A stretch of DNA of 48,520 nt, taken from NCBI GenBank assembly GCA_018613055.1, contig JAGGQZ010000007.1, positions 1 to 48,520 of the forward strand, in the 5' to 3' direction. The notes beneath the pieces are model-generated. The model was given only the letters and a program-made list of their open reading frames with translations. It was not told the origin of the DNA and searched no databases. The translations under genes were made by a program, and so were the position numbers. Position 1 is the stretch's first letter; every line of letters starts with the position of its first letter. Below are positions 7,363 through 15,747 of this stretch, in pieces. This DNA comes from Chryseobacterium sp. ISL-80. GTDB taxonomy: Bacteria > Bacillota > Bacilli > Bacillales > Cytobacillaceae.

Positions 7363-8667
7363 ATGAAAGCAAAAAAGCTATTTCCAGCAGTTCTTTCTCT
7401 TGGGCTTCTAGTTGGCGGCGGTCTGGCAGGATGTTCATCAGACGATGATGCGAAAAAATCAGGAGATGGCGGCGGCGACCAGGTTACCGTTGACATTTTC
7501 CAATTCAAGGTAGAATTCAAGGATCAATTCGAAGACCTTGCAAAAGCTTATGAAGATGCACACAAGGACGTAGACATCAACATTACAACTGTTGGCGGCG
7601 GCGAAGATTACGGTGCAGCACTTAAGTCCAAGTTCGCTTCAGGCAATGAGCCTACAATCTACAACGTTGGCGGACCGCAGGACGTTGCAGACTGGCAAGA
7701 TAAGCTTGCTGACCTTTCTGATACAAAAGCGGCAAAAGCTGCTCTAAGCGGAACTCTTGAAGGCGTAACGAAAGATGACAAAGTACTTGGACTTCCATAC
7801 AACCAGGAAGGCTATGGCTTCATCTATAATAAAGGCATTTTCGAAAAAGCAGGAATCGACCCTAAGAGCATCACAAGCTACAGTGCTCTAGAAGAAGCGG
7901 TTAAGACACTTGACAGCAAGAAGAAGGACCTTGGCCTTACATCTGTTTTCGCTCTTCCTGCAAAAGAAACTTGGGTAACAGGACTTCACCTTTCAAACGT
8001 GTTCCTTGCACCTGAATTCGACCAGAATGTAATCAACGCTTTCGAATCCAAGGAAGTTACTTTTAAACACGGTGATGCATTCAAGAAGATTCTTGACCTG
8101 CAAAACAAATATTCTGACCAGCCTACTGTAAGCCTTGACTATGCTAAGCAGGTTGAAGAACTATTCTCAACTGGCAAAGCAGCAATCATCCAGCAGGGTA
8201 ACTGGGTATCTGGTTCTATCGCTGGAATCGACGAAGAGCTTGCTAACAGCGGCGTAGGCATCCTTCCTATCCCTGTTGAAGGCTATAAAGAAGACTCAAT
8301 CCCTGTAGGCGTGCCAATGTACTGGGCTGTAAACAGCAACAAGGACGACAAAGAAGTAGCAGCAGCTAAGGAATTCTTAGACTGGTTGTACACTTCTGAA
8401 GAAGGTAAGACTGCCGTCATCGAAGACTTCAAATTCATTCCTGCATATGAAGGTTATGACGCTAGCAAGATCTCTGACCCTCTTGCAAAAGAAATCTATG
8501 AATACTCTTCAGCTGGCAAGACTTTGGCTTGGACATTCATGGGTTACCCAACTGGATGGGGACAAGAAAAGCTTGGCGTTAACATCCAGAAGTACGTAAG
8601 CGGTGAAATGAGCTGGGATGAACTAGTTAAAGAGTCTTCCAAAGCTTGGGCAGACGCTCGTAAATAA
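7363..8667 (+). CDS. ABC transporter sugar-binding lipoprotein
   Basis: A 434-residue family 1 extracellular solute-binding protein. The signal peptide MKAKKLFPAVLSLGLLVGGG ends in the lipobox LAGC (Cys24), followed by an acidic linker. The mature part has the two-lobed fold with GLPYNQEGYGFIYNKGIFEKAG, AAIIQQGNWV and a C-terminal WDELV helix. It delivers sugar to the two permeases that follow. The alpha-glucosidase and maltose phosphorylase in the window suggest maltose, maltodextrin or isomaltose; this is inferred from context. The ATG at 7363 is chosen because TTGGGGG precedes it and the signal peptide starts there. The cytosolic ATPase (MsmX type) is not in the window. Confidence 0.88.
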   Translation: MKAKKLFPAVLSLGLLVGGGLAGCSSDDDAKKSGDGGGDQVTVDIFQFKVEFKDQFEDLAKAYEDAHKDVDINITTVGGGEDYGAALKSKFASGNEPTIYNVGGPQDVADWQDKLADLSDTKAAKAALSGTLEGVTKDDKVLGLPYNQEGYGFIYNKGIFEKAGIDPKSITSYSALEEAVKTLDSKKKDLGLTSVFALPAKETWVTGLHLSNVFLAPEFDQNVINAFESKEVTFKHGDAFKKILDLQNKYSDQPTVSLDYAKQVEELFSTGKAAIIQQGNWVSGSIAGIDEELANSGVGILPIPVEGYKEDSIPVGVPMYWAVNSNKDDKEVAAAKEFLDWLYTSEEGKTAVIEDFKFIPAYEGYDASKISDPLAKEIYEYSSAGKTLAWTFMGYPTGWGQEKLGVNIQKYVSGEMSWDELVKESSKAWADARK

Positions 8668-8684
8668 TAGCTTTTCATCAGAGA

Positions 8685-8727
8685 AGGAAACAGAACGGCC
8701 GCGGCTGTTTTGTTTCCTATCTTTTTT
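8685..8727 (+). terminator. Stem-loop/terminator between binding protein and permeases
   Basis: A long inverted repeat starts with AGGAAAC (8685-8691) and ends with GTTTCCT (8712-8718), has a GC-rich inner stem, and is followed by six T. Partial readthrough here would yield more binding protein than permease. Confidence 0.8.
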
Positions 8728-8761
8728 CTGAGAAGCTTTCGCTCCGCCGCTGATTTTTGCG

Positions 8762-8801
8762 GAATTATGAAAAAGCCCTGCTGCCGGTTTTTTCATAATT
8801 C
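8762..8801 (+). promoter_or_regulatory. Second intercistronic hairpin
   Basis: GAATTATGAAAAA (8762-8774) pairs perfectly over 13 bp with TTTTTCATAATTC (8789-8801). It lies 35 bp past the first terminator and 71 bp before the permease gene. It could protect the upstream mRNA 3' end or terminate a second time. Confidence 0.7.
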
Positions 8802-8872
8802 TTCTGCAGCGTTACAGGAGCATCATTTATTAAATTAGATTATTACATCATTAAGAATAGGAGGATTTACAG

Positions 8873-9733
8873 ATGCGCAACCGGAATCTTTGGTACTGGC
8901 TTTTTCTTGCTCCAGCTTTGCTTGCTCTGGCTGTGGTGGTTCTTCTGCCGCTGGCTTACGGCGTTTATTATTCATTTACAGACTGGAATGGGATTAAGAC
9001 CCCATCTTTTGTAGGTCTAGAACACTATAAAGCACTTTGGGCTGAAGAAGAATTCAGGGAGGCCCTGTGGTTCACTACAAAATTCACTGTCGTTTCAGTG
9101 TTCCTGATCAACTTTTTTGGCCTCTCCCTGGCATTGCTGGTCACACAGAAATTCAGGACAAACAATATCCTGAGAACGATTTTCTTCATGCCGAACCTGA
9201 TCGGCGGATTGATCCTTGGATTCATCTGGCAGTTCATTTTCACAAAGGTCTTCGCCAGCATTGGTGAGCTCATCGGCGTGGAAGGCCTCCAGGGCTGGCT
9301 GTCGACTGAAACGACTGGCTTCTGGGCAATGGCAATTTTGATGAGCTGGCAAATGGCCGGTTACATCATGGTCATCTATATCTCATTCCTTGAAGGCGTG
9401 CCGCAGGAATTGCTAGAAGCAGCTGAAATTGACGGTGCGAACAGCTTCCAGCGCTTTTACCATGTCACGTTCCCGCTGGTCATGCCGGCATTCACGGTCA
9501 GCTTGTTCCTGACACTGTCCAACTCTTTCAAGCTATATGACCAGAACCTGTCGCTTACTGGCGGAGGTCCATACAACTCCACCCAGATGGTCGCAATGGA
9601 GATTTTCAAGACGGCGTTCGTCGAAAACGCCATGGCTTTCGCACAGGCAAAGGCTGTCATCTTCTTCCTGATCGTCGCGGCCATTTCGTTGACACAGGTG
9701 TATATCAATAAGAAACGGGAGGTCGAGATGTAA
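8873..9733 (+). CDS. ABC sugar permease, MalF/UgpA-type
   Basis: A 286-residue inner-membrane permease with six helices. The EAA loop EAAEIDGANSFQRFYHVTFPLVMP (about residues 182-205) is the contact site for the ATPase. It is the short UgpA/MsmF form: it lacks the extra N-terminal helices and periplasmic loop of true MalF/MdxF, which are much longer. AGGAGG precedes the ATG. It overlaps the next permease by one base (TAATG), so the two should be made in equal amounts. Confidence 0.9.
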   Translation: MRNRNLWYWLFLAPALLALAVVVLLPLAYGVYYSFTDWNGIKTPSFVGLEHYKALWAEEEFREALWFTTKFTVVSVFLINFFGLSLALLVTQKFRTNNILRTIFFMPNLIGGLILGFIWQFIFTKVFASIGELIGVEGLQGWLSTETTGFWAMAILMSWQMAGYIMVIYISFLEGVPQELLEAAEIDGANSFQRFYHVTFPLVMPAFTVSLFLTLSNSFKLYDQNLSLTGGGPYNSTQMVAMEIFKTAFVENAMAFAQAKAVIFFLIVAAISLTQVYINKKREVEM

Positions 9734-10554
9734 TGAAAAAGAAGAAGCAAAGCCGCATCATTCTTGAAGTTCTCGGCATCATCCTTGCGCTGGTCTGGCT
9801 TTCCCCGTTTTATTTGATGATCGTTAACTCTTTTAAAACGAAAAGAGAAATGTTCGAAGATACTTTAAAGCTCCCGGATGTTTTTACATTCGAGAACTAT
9901 ACGGTTGCATTTGAGCGCCTTGATTTTATTAAGACATTCTTTAACTCTGTTCTGATTACTGTGCTCGCCGTTGCGGTGATCATCATTTTCTCCTCGATGG
10001 CTGCATATGCCCTGTCAAGACGGGGCGGAAAAACGAGCGGAATCATCTTCATGCTGTTCGTTGCGGCGATGCTGATTCCATTCCAATCGGTCATGATCCC
10101 GCTTGTATCCATTTTCGGAAAGCTCGAGATGCTGAACAGAGCCGGCCTGGTTTTCATGTACCTTGGTTTTGGCGCGAGCCTGTCGATTTTCCTTTATCAT
10201 GGAACATTGAGCGGGATTTCAAAATCGCTTGATGAAGCGGCGACGATTGACGGAGCGAACCGGTTCCAGATTTTCTGGTACATCATTTTCCCGATGTTAA
10301 AGCCTGTTTCCGTTACTGTGGCAATTTTGAACATCATCTGGATCTGGAATGACTACCTGCTTCCTTCTCTTGTCATCAACCAGCAGGGAATGGAAACAAT
10401 ACCGCTAAAGATGTTCTTCTTCTTTGGGGAATATACGAAGCAATGGCATCTGGCGCTCGCAGGATTGACGATCGCGATCATCCCGGTCATCATCATCTAC
10501 TTCTTCCTGCAAAAACAAATCATCAAGGGAGTTTCAGAAGGCTCAGTAAAATAA
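9733..10554 (+). CDS. ABC sugar permease, MalG/UgpE-type
   Basis: The 273-residue second permease of the CUT1 importer. It has six helices and an EAA loop, LDEAATIDGANRFQIFWYIIFPMLKP (about residues 162-187). Its start is joined to the preceding permease by TAATG. The N-terminus MKKKKQSR is a short cytoplasmic tail typical of this subunit. The LacI regulator follows after 24 bp, probably in the same transcript. Confidence 0.9.
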   Translation: MKKKKQSRIILEVLGIILALVWLSPFYLMIVNSFKTKREMFEDTLKLPDVFTFENYTVAFERLDFIKTFFNSVLITVLAVAVIIIFSSMAAYALSRRGGKTSGIIFMLFVAAMLIPFQSVMIPLVSIFGKLEMLNRAGLVFMYLGFGASLSIFLYHGTLSGISKSLDEAATIDGANRFQIFWYIIFPMLKPVSVTVAILNIIWIWNDYLLPSLVINQQGMETIPLKMFFFFGEYTKQWHLALAGLTIAIIPVIIIYFFLQKQIIKGVSEGSVK

Positions 10555-10578
10555 TCGATACTATAGGAGAGACGATCA

Positions 10579-11604
10579 ATGGCAGTCACAATCAAAGATG
10601 TAGCCAGAGCAGCCGGTGTGTCACCTTCCACCGTTTCCCGCGTGATTGGGGATCATCCTCACATCAATGACGAAACAAAGAAACGTGTGCGAAAGGTGAT
10701 GGATGAACTGGGGTATCATCCTAATTACCAGGCACGCAGTCTCGTGGGAAAAAGTACAGAAACGATCGGGATCGTCATGCCAAATTCGGCTACCCAGGCA
10801 TTGCAGAATCCCTTTTTCCCTGAAGTCATCAGGGGAATCAGCATGAAAGCCCATGAACACCAATTCGGGGTCTATTTAACAACCGGCATTACAGATGAGG
10901 AAATCTATCAGCAGGTCGTTTCGATGGTACAGGGGCGCAGGGTTGACGGAATCATCCTTCTGTACTCGAAGACAGACGACAAGATCATGAAATATCTGCT
11001 GGATCAAAAATTTCCTTTTACCGTCATCGGCCGTCCGAGCAAGAATGCCGAGCGAATTACCTATGTTGATAATGATAATATCTATATCACCAGGCAAGTG
11101 ACAGACTATCTCATCGGCCTTGGCCATAAAAGGATCGCGTTTATCGGTGTCAATACCGAATATGTTTTCACGATCGACCGGCTAGAAGGCTTCAAACAGG
11201 CTCTTGAGGAAGCGAACATTCCTTTTGAAAAGGAATATATCATCCATGAACATTGCTTGAAATCCGAGGGGAAAGAAGGCATCCAGTCATTCCTTTCTTC
11301 TCATGAGCCCCCTACTGCCCTTGTAGTAGCGGACGATTTTACAGCGATTGAATTGATGAGTTACTCGGAAGAATTGAATATCTCGGTTCCGGATGATATC
11401 TCGATTGTCAGCTTCAATGACGTACCGCTGGCAGAGCATATGAAACCGCAGCTGACCTCAGTCAATATCGAGATTTTCCAGCTGGGATTCGAAGCGGCTC
11501 ACTGTCTAATCGATCTCATCAAGAATCCGCACGCCTTGCCTAAGAGAGTCACAATCCCGGCAAAAATGATTGAGCGAAAATCTTGCAGTGCAATTAATAA
11601 GTAG
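10579..11604 (+). CDS. LacI family repressor of the alpha-glucoside genes
   Basis: A 341-residue LacI/GalR regulator. The helix-turn-helix VTIKDVARAAGVSPSTVSRVI is at residues 3-23, with the hinge helix at HPNYQARSLVGKST, followed by a periplasmic-binding-protein-like effector domain (IGIVMPNS, FTVIGRP, RIAFIGVNTEY, FNDVPLAEHM). It lies at the end of the uptake operon, so it is probably self-controlled, and it resembles MalR/MdxR of maltose regulons. Candidate operators are at 7298 and at 34610. The inducer, maltose or a relative, is inferred. An AGGAGAG ribosome binding site precedes the ATG. Confidence 0.88.
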   Translation: MAVTIKDVARAAGVSPSTVSRVIGDHPHINDETKKRVRKVMDELGYHPNYQARSLVGKSTETIGIVMPNSATQALQNPFFPEVIRGISMKAHEHQFGVYLTTGITDEEIYQQVVSMVQGRRVDGIILLYSKTDDKIMKYLLDQKFPFTVIGRPSKNAERITYVDNDNIYITRQVTDYLIGLGHKRIAFIGVNTEYVFTIDRLEGFKQALEEANIPFEKEYIIHEHCLKSEGKEGIQSFLSSHEPPTALVVADDFTAIELMSYSEELNISVPDDISIVSFNDVPLAEHMKPQLTSVNIEIFQLGFEAAHCLIDLIKNPHALPKRVTIPAKMIERKSCSAINK

Positions 11605-11722
11605 GCTACTGGCAGTGCAAAATGATTAATATGAATGCTGTTTTCGTAAAGATTGTTGTTAAAATCCTAAAGCCGATTTCAACGTGATAATAGCCATTTT
11701 GTATGTCGGTACTAAGTTTGAA

Positions 11723-11816
11723 GCTCTTTTCTCAGCATAAGCTTTAATTGTGTAAATAATCTTAGATAATTCAATCCTATTATGTAGGCAATAGCAACGA
11801 AGTTTGAGAAAAGAGC
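11723..11816. mobile_element. Possible MITE-like inverted-repeat element
   Basis: GCTCTTTTCTCA (11723-11734) and its exact complement TGAGAAAAGAGC (11805-11816) bound a 94-bp AT-rich segment with no coding capacity. Both ends also carry AAGTTTGA near the repeat. No target-site duplication was seen, and only one copy lies in the window, so a long-range stem in the malL leader is an alternative. Confidence 0.35.
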
Positions 11817-11868
11817 CCTATGAAATTACAGGTTACATCAGGATTAAACAAAGAAATGAGGGTTCACA

Positions 11869-13527
11869 TTGAAACATACATGGTGGAAAGAGGCTGTTGC
11901 CTATCAGGTATATCCAAGGAGCTTCATGGATTCCAACGGCGACGGCATCGGCGATTTGCAAGGAATGATTTCAAAGCTTGATTATTTAAAAGATTTAGGG
12001 ATTGATGTCATCTGGATTTGCCCGATGTACAAGTCCCCTAATGACGATAATGGGTATGATATCAGCGATTACCAGGATATCATGGACGAATTCGGGACAA
12101 TGGAGGACTTTGACAAACTGCTTGCTGAGACGCACAAGCGCGGCATGAAGCTGATCATTGACCTTGTCATCAACCATACGAGCGATGAGCATCAATGGTT
12201 CATCGAATCCCGTGAATCCAAAGACAGCCCCAAGCGCGACTGGTATATATGGCGTGACGGCAAGGATGGCGCCGAGCCGAACAACTGGGAGAGCATTTTT
12301 GGCGGATCTGCCTGGGAATATGATGAGACAACAGATCAGTACTTCCTGCACATCTTCTCTCGCAAACAGCCGGACTTGAACTGGGAAAACAAAGAGGTCC
12401 GCACAGCATTGTACGATATGATCAACTGGTGGCTTGATAAGGGAATCGATGGTTTCCGTGTGGACGCGATCAGCCATATCAAAAAGGAAGAAGGCCTGAA
12501 GGATATGCCAAACCCTGAAGGGCTTCAATATGTGTCTTCCTTTGACAAGCATATGAATGTCGATGGAATCCAGACCTTCCTTGAGGAGCTGAAACAGGAG
12601 ACCTTCTCTAAATACGATATCATGACAGTTGGCGAAGCAAATGGCGTAAGCATCGAGGAAGCGGATCTCTGGGTCGGCGAGGAACAGGGCAAGTTCAATA
12701 TGGTCTTCCAATTTGAACACCTTGATCTGTGGGACTCTGAGAAGAAAGCATTGGATCTGGCAAAATTGAAGGATACATTTACCCGCTGGCAAAAAGGCCT
12801 TGAAGGCCACGGCTGGAATGCGTTATTCATTGAAAACCATGATAAGGCGCGAATCGTTTCGACCTGGGGAGATGACAAGGAGTACTGGCGCGAAAGTGCG
12901 ACAGCGCTTGCGGCAATGTACTTCCTGATGCAGGGTACACCATTCATCTATCAGGGACAGGAAATTGGCATGACGAATGTCCAGTTCCCTTCCATAGATG
13001 ATTATGATGATGTTGCCATCAAAAACCTGTATAATATTCGCCGCGAAAACGGAGTCTCTCATGAAGAAATCATGGATTTCATCTGGGCAACTAGCCGTGA
13101 CAACTCAAGGACACCTATGCAATGGTCCGATGCTGAAAATGCCGGGTTCACATCAGGAAATCCATGGCTGGGCATGAACTCGAATTACACCACGATCAAT
13201 GTTGAATCACAACTCAAGGACCCAGATTCCATCCTTCATTTTTACAAAAAAATGATTCAGATGAAGAAGGCCCATGAAGTGTTCACTTACGGCACATACG
13301 ATTTGGTGCTGGAAGAACATGACCAGATCTATGCATATACGCGGACATTGGATGACAAGCAGGCGATTGTGATTTCAAATCTATCCGGTGAACCGGCAAG
13401 CTTCGAATTCGACGGATTCCCGCTTGAAACAAGCAAGCTTTTGCTCAACAATTATCAAGTGGAAGAGCATGGACCTGCGGCAAAGTTCACGCTCAAGCCT
13501 TTTGAAACAAGGGTTTATATTAAATAA
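11869..13527 (+). CDS. malL: GH13_31 alpha-glucosidase (MalL type)
   Basis: A 552-residue cytosolic glycoside hydrolase cleaving glucose from the non-reducing end of imported oligosaccharides. The TIM-barrel regions are DLVINHTSDEHQWF (98-111), GFRVDA with nucleophile Asp199, VGEANG with acid/base Glu256, and ENHD with Asp325. Residue 200, after the nucleophile, is alanine; classic oligo-1,6-glucosidases have valine there, so alpha-1,4 activity is plausible. The translation start is TTG 11869, preceded by AATGAGGG; no upstream ATG fits. It has its own leader of about 260 bp after the lacI gene and its own terminator. Confidence 0.88.
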   Translation: MKHTWWKEAVAYQVYPRSFMDSNGDGIGDLQGMISKLDYLKDLGIDVIWICPMYKSPNDDNGYDISDYQDIMDEFGTMEDFDKLLAETHKRGMKLIIDLVINHTSDEHQWFIESRESKDSPKRDWYIWRDGKDGAEPNNWESIFGGSAWEYDETTDQYFLHIFSRKQPDLNWENKEVRTALYDMINWWLDKGIDGFRVDAISHIKKEEGLKDMPNPEGLQYVSSFDKHMNVDGIQTFLEELKQETFSKYDIMTVGEANGVSIEEADLWVGEEQGKFNMVFQFEHLDLWDSEKKALDLAKLKDTFTRWQKGLEGHGWNALFIENHDKARIVSTWGDDKEYWRESATALAAMYFLMQGTPFIYQGQEIGMTNVQFPSIDDYDDVAIKNLYNIRRENGVSHEEIMDFIWATSRDNSRTPMQWSDAENAGFTSGNPWLGMNSNYTTINVESQLKDPDSILHFYKKMIQMKKAHEVFTYGTYDLVLEEHDQIYAYTRTLDDKQAIVISNLSGEPASFEFDGFPLETSKLLLNNYQVEEHGPAAKFTLKPFETRVYIK

Positions 13528-13531
13528 TGAT

Positions 13532-13566
13532 AAAGGGAGTGCCCGAATGAAGGTACTCCCTTTCTT
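13532..13566 (+). terminator. Terminator of malL
   Basis: AAAGGGAGT (13532-13540) pairs with ACTCCCTTT (13555-13563), then a T-rich run. Confidence 0.88.
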
Positions 13567-13572
13567 TATTCC

Positions 13573-13858
13573 ATTAAAAACGTTTGATAAATAACCTCTT
13601 CCCCATCCTGCACTTCCACATGCTCTTCTATATCAATCCCTGGGCTGCTGATAAACTTTTCTTCAAAACTTGATTACATTCATTCGCTTTTCTTCTATGA
13701 AAATAAGGTAATAGTTCTATTAGAAATTCCTCGTTGATGGAAGGATTCCTTCTGTAAAATATTGAATTTGACAAAATAGGTGCGTATTTGCAGTTTAGCT
13801 TGATAACTTTAGGAGAATATAACACAGGAAGGAATTGGACTGAGAAAAGGGTTGGCAA
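13573..13858 (-). pseudogene. Possible decayed gene remnant
   Basis: On the minus strand, one frame is open from 13858 to a stop near 13628 (76 codons, ending in ...KKSLSAAQGLI). The neighbouring frame continues without a stop to about 13573 as ...ISSPGIDIEEHVEVQDGEEV and beyond. The switch within about 20 codons suggests a frameshifted 3' end of a former gene. No ribosome binding site or known family is visible. It may equally be chance open frames in a 390-bp intergenic space. Confidence 0.25.
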
Positions 13859-13921
13859 ATCAGGGGTTATGAATTAAAATAATTTTTGGTTTATAAATAT
13901 GTATTAAGGGTGAATTGAATT

Positions 13922-15283
13922 TTGGAAAAACCATTGCGTAAACAGAGATCAATAGGGGATTTATTAGCATTCATCATCCCCTCTTTAATAGGAATATTCT
14001 TTTTCATGGTACCGATCTCCTATCAAGGGAAAATCACAATCCCAATCGCGGTATTGTCAGGTTGGGTCCAGGAATTGCTTGGCGGCACGCTGCCGGCGAT
14101 CATGACTGTCATCATAGTATTGACATTAATCGGTACAGTTTTAATAAAAACTATCAGGCCGGAAATCCTGAATCGCAATCATTTTCTAAAAGCATTATTC
14201 GATGTTCCGGCGATCTGGCTTGCTGCACGTATCTTAGGCGCGATTTTTGCGATTATGACCTTATTCAAATTAGGGCCCGAAGCCGTTTGGTCGCCAAATA
14301 CAGGCGGACTGCTGCTCAATGACCTTTTGCCAATCCTGTTCGCTGTCTTCCTGTTTGCTGGCTTGTTCCTTCCATTGCTCCTGAACTTTGGTTTGCTCGA
14401 GTTATTTGGAACATTGCTGACAAAAGTGATGCGTCCGATTTTTAAATTGCCTGGCCGCTCTTCGATTGACTGTCTGACATCCTGGCTTGGCGACGGCACG
14501 ATCGGTGTCCTGCTGACAAGCAAGCAATATGAAGAAGGCTATTACACCAAAAGAGAAGCGGCAATCATCGGAACGACATTCTCTGTTGTCTCCATCACAT
14601 TCAGCCTTGTTGTCATTTCCCAGGTTGACCTGGCCCACATGTTCGTCCCATTCTATCTTACGGTGACAGGTGCCGGAGTCGTTGCTGCGATCCTGCTTCC
14701 GCGAATTCCGCCCCTATCCAGAAAGCAGGATACGTATTTCGTCGAGCAGAACAATGACTACTCAGAAGAAAACATCCCAGAAGGCTACACACCATTCTCC
14801 TGGGGGATGGCCCAGGCTGTCGAAAAAGCAGGCAGCAATAAAAGTCTCAAGGATTTCTTTCTTGCCGGTGTCCGCAATATCCTTGATATGTGGATGGGTG
14901 TTGCACCAATCGTCATGGCGCTTGGAACCCTGGCATTGATCGTTGCGGAGTACACTCCAGTATTCCAATGGCTGGGAATACCCTTCATTCCGTTGCTTGA
15001 GTTGATGCAGGTTCCAGAAGCGAAGGCTGCATCCGAAACACTGGTAGTCGGCTTTGCAGACATGTTCCTTCCTTCCGTTATCGGAGCCGATATCGCCAGC
15101 CCGATGACAAGGTTCATTGTTGCGGCTGTTTCCGTAACCCAGCTGATTTACATGTCAGAAGTCGGCGGATTATTGCTTGGATCAAAAATCCCTGTTTCAT
15201 TCGGGGAACTGTTCATCATCTTCCTGCAGCGTACCATTGTGACATTGCCAATCATCGTACTGGTTGCGCATATGCTGTTTTAA
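13922..15283 (+). CDS. YjiH family transporter with nucleoside-recognition gate domains
   Basis: This 453-residue polytopic protein has about ten membrane helices. It fits the YjiH family: N-terminal FIIPSLIGIFFFMVPISYQGK, a conserved central block GRSSIDCLTSWLGDGTIGVLLTSKQYEEGYYTKREAAIIGTTFSVVS (a gate domain), and a C-terminal GFADMFLPSVIGADIASPMTRFIVAAVSVTQLIYMSEVGGLLLGS. Homologues are annotated as nucleoside-type transporters, but substrates are mostly untested. The start is TTG 13922, with AAGGGTG upstream. It is monocistronic between the malL gap and its own terminator. Confidence 0.85.
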   Translation: MEKPLRKQRSIGDLLAFIIPSLIGIFFFMVPISYQGKITIPIAVLSGWVQELLGGTLPAIMTVIIVLTLIGTVLIKTIRPEILNRNHFLKALFDVPAIWLAARILGAIFAIMTLFKLGPEAVWSPNTGGLLLNDLLPILFAVFLFAGLFLPLLLNFGLLELFGTLLTKVMRPIFKLPGRSSIDCLTSWLGDGTIGVLLTSKQYEEGYYTKREAAIIGTTFSVVSITFSLVVISQVDLAHMFVPFYLTVTGAGVVAAILLPRIPPLSRKQDTYFVEQNNDYSEENIPEGYTPFSWGMAQAVEKAGSNKSLKDFFLAGVRNILDMWMGVAPIVMALGTLALIVAEYTPVFQWLGIPFIPLLELMQVPEAKAASETLVVGFADMFLPSVIGADIASPMTRFIVAAVSVTQLIYMSEVGGLLLGSKIPVSFGELFIIFLQRTIVTLPIIVLVAHMLF

Positions 15284-15328
15284 GCAATTTTGGCAACCAA
15301 CGATCCATATAAAATATGTAAATCCATG

Positions 15329-15362
15329 AAAACCGGTTGGCGTTATGCCAGCCGGTTTTTTC
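15329..15362 (+). terminator. Terminator of the YjiH gene
   Basis: AAAACCGGTTGGC (15329-15341) pairs with GCCAGCCGGTTTT (15347-15359) with one mismatch, then Ts. Confidence 0.9.
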
Positions 15363-15374
15363 ATCGTAGGGCAA

Positions 15375-15704
15375 TTCCGTGAAAAATACGCTGGATTCTG
15401 CAAGAGAAGAATCGATTTCCGCGAGAGTTGATTGGGGTTGCGCGAAATGAGGCTGGGATAAGACGAAAAATGACTGGACTCCGCGGAACTAGTTTCGGAT
15501 TCTGCGAAACAGAACCGGAATCCGCGAAATTAGTAACGGATCTTGCTTAAACAATACTCCATTTCGCTTAAACAGTACTGGATTCCGCGAAAAACGGCAC
15601 TGAATTCCGCGAAAAGAGAATCAGATTCCGCGAAAAACCATATTAATTCCGCGAACTCCGCAGGTAATTCCGCGAACTGGAAAAAAACCGCGATTTTTTC
15701 CAGT
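15375..15704. repeat. Array B: fifteen TTCCGCGAA-type units at a 21 bp period
   Basis: Units resembling TTCCGCGAA start at 15375, 15396, 15417, 15438, 15459, 15479, 15500, 15520, 15541, 15562, 15583, 15605, 15626, 15647 and 15668, a mean step of 20.9 bp. The right end is most uniform; the left units are decayed (for example TTGCGCGAA and TAAGACGAA). The array ends in a hairpin, ACTGGAAAAAA/TTTTTTCCAGT (15676-15686 and 15694-15704), facing the terminator of the leftward gene at 15748. It fills the convergent gap between the YjiH gene and the heptad-repeat gene. Function unknown. Confidence 0.85.
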
Positions 15705-15705
15705 C

Positions 15706-15731
15706 AAAAAAGAGAAGCAACACGCTCCTCT
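15706..15731 (-). terminator. Terminator of the heptad-repeat protein gene
   Basis: On the minus strand AGAGGAGC pairs with GCTTCTCT (one G-U), followed by six T (complement of 15706-15711), 17 bp past the stop codon. Confidence 0.75.
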
Positions 15732-15747
15732 TTTCGATTCTTCTTAT

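Noticed and set aside
11995-12810. Long minus-strand open frame within malL
   Set aside because: It is a shadow frame of the clear GH13 gene, with no start signal or recognisable domain.
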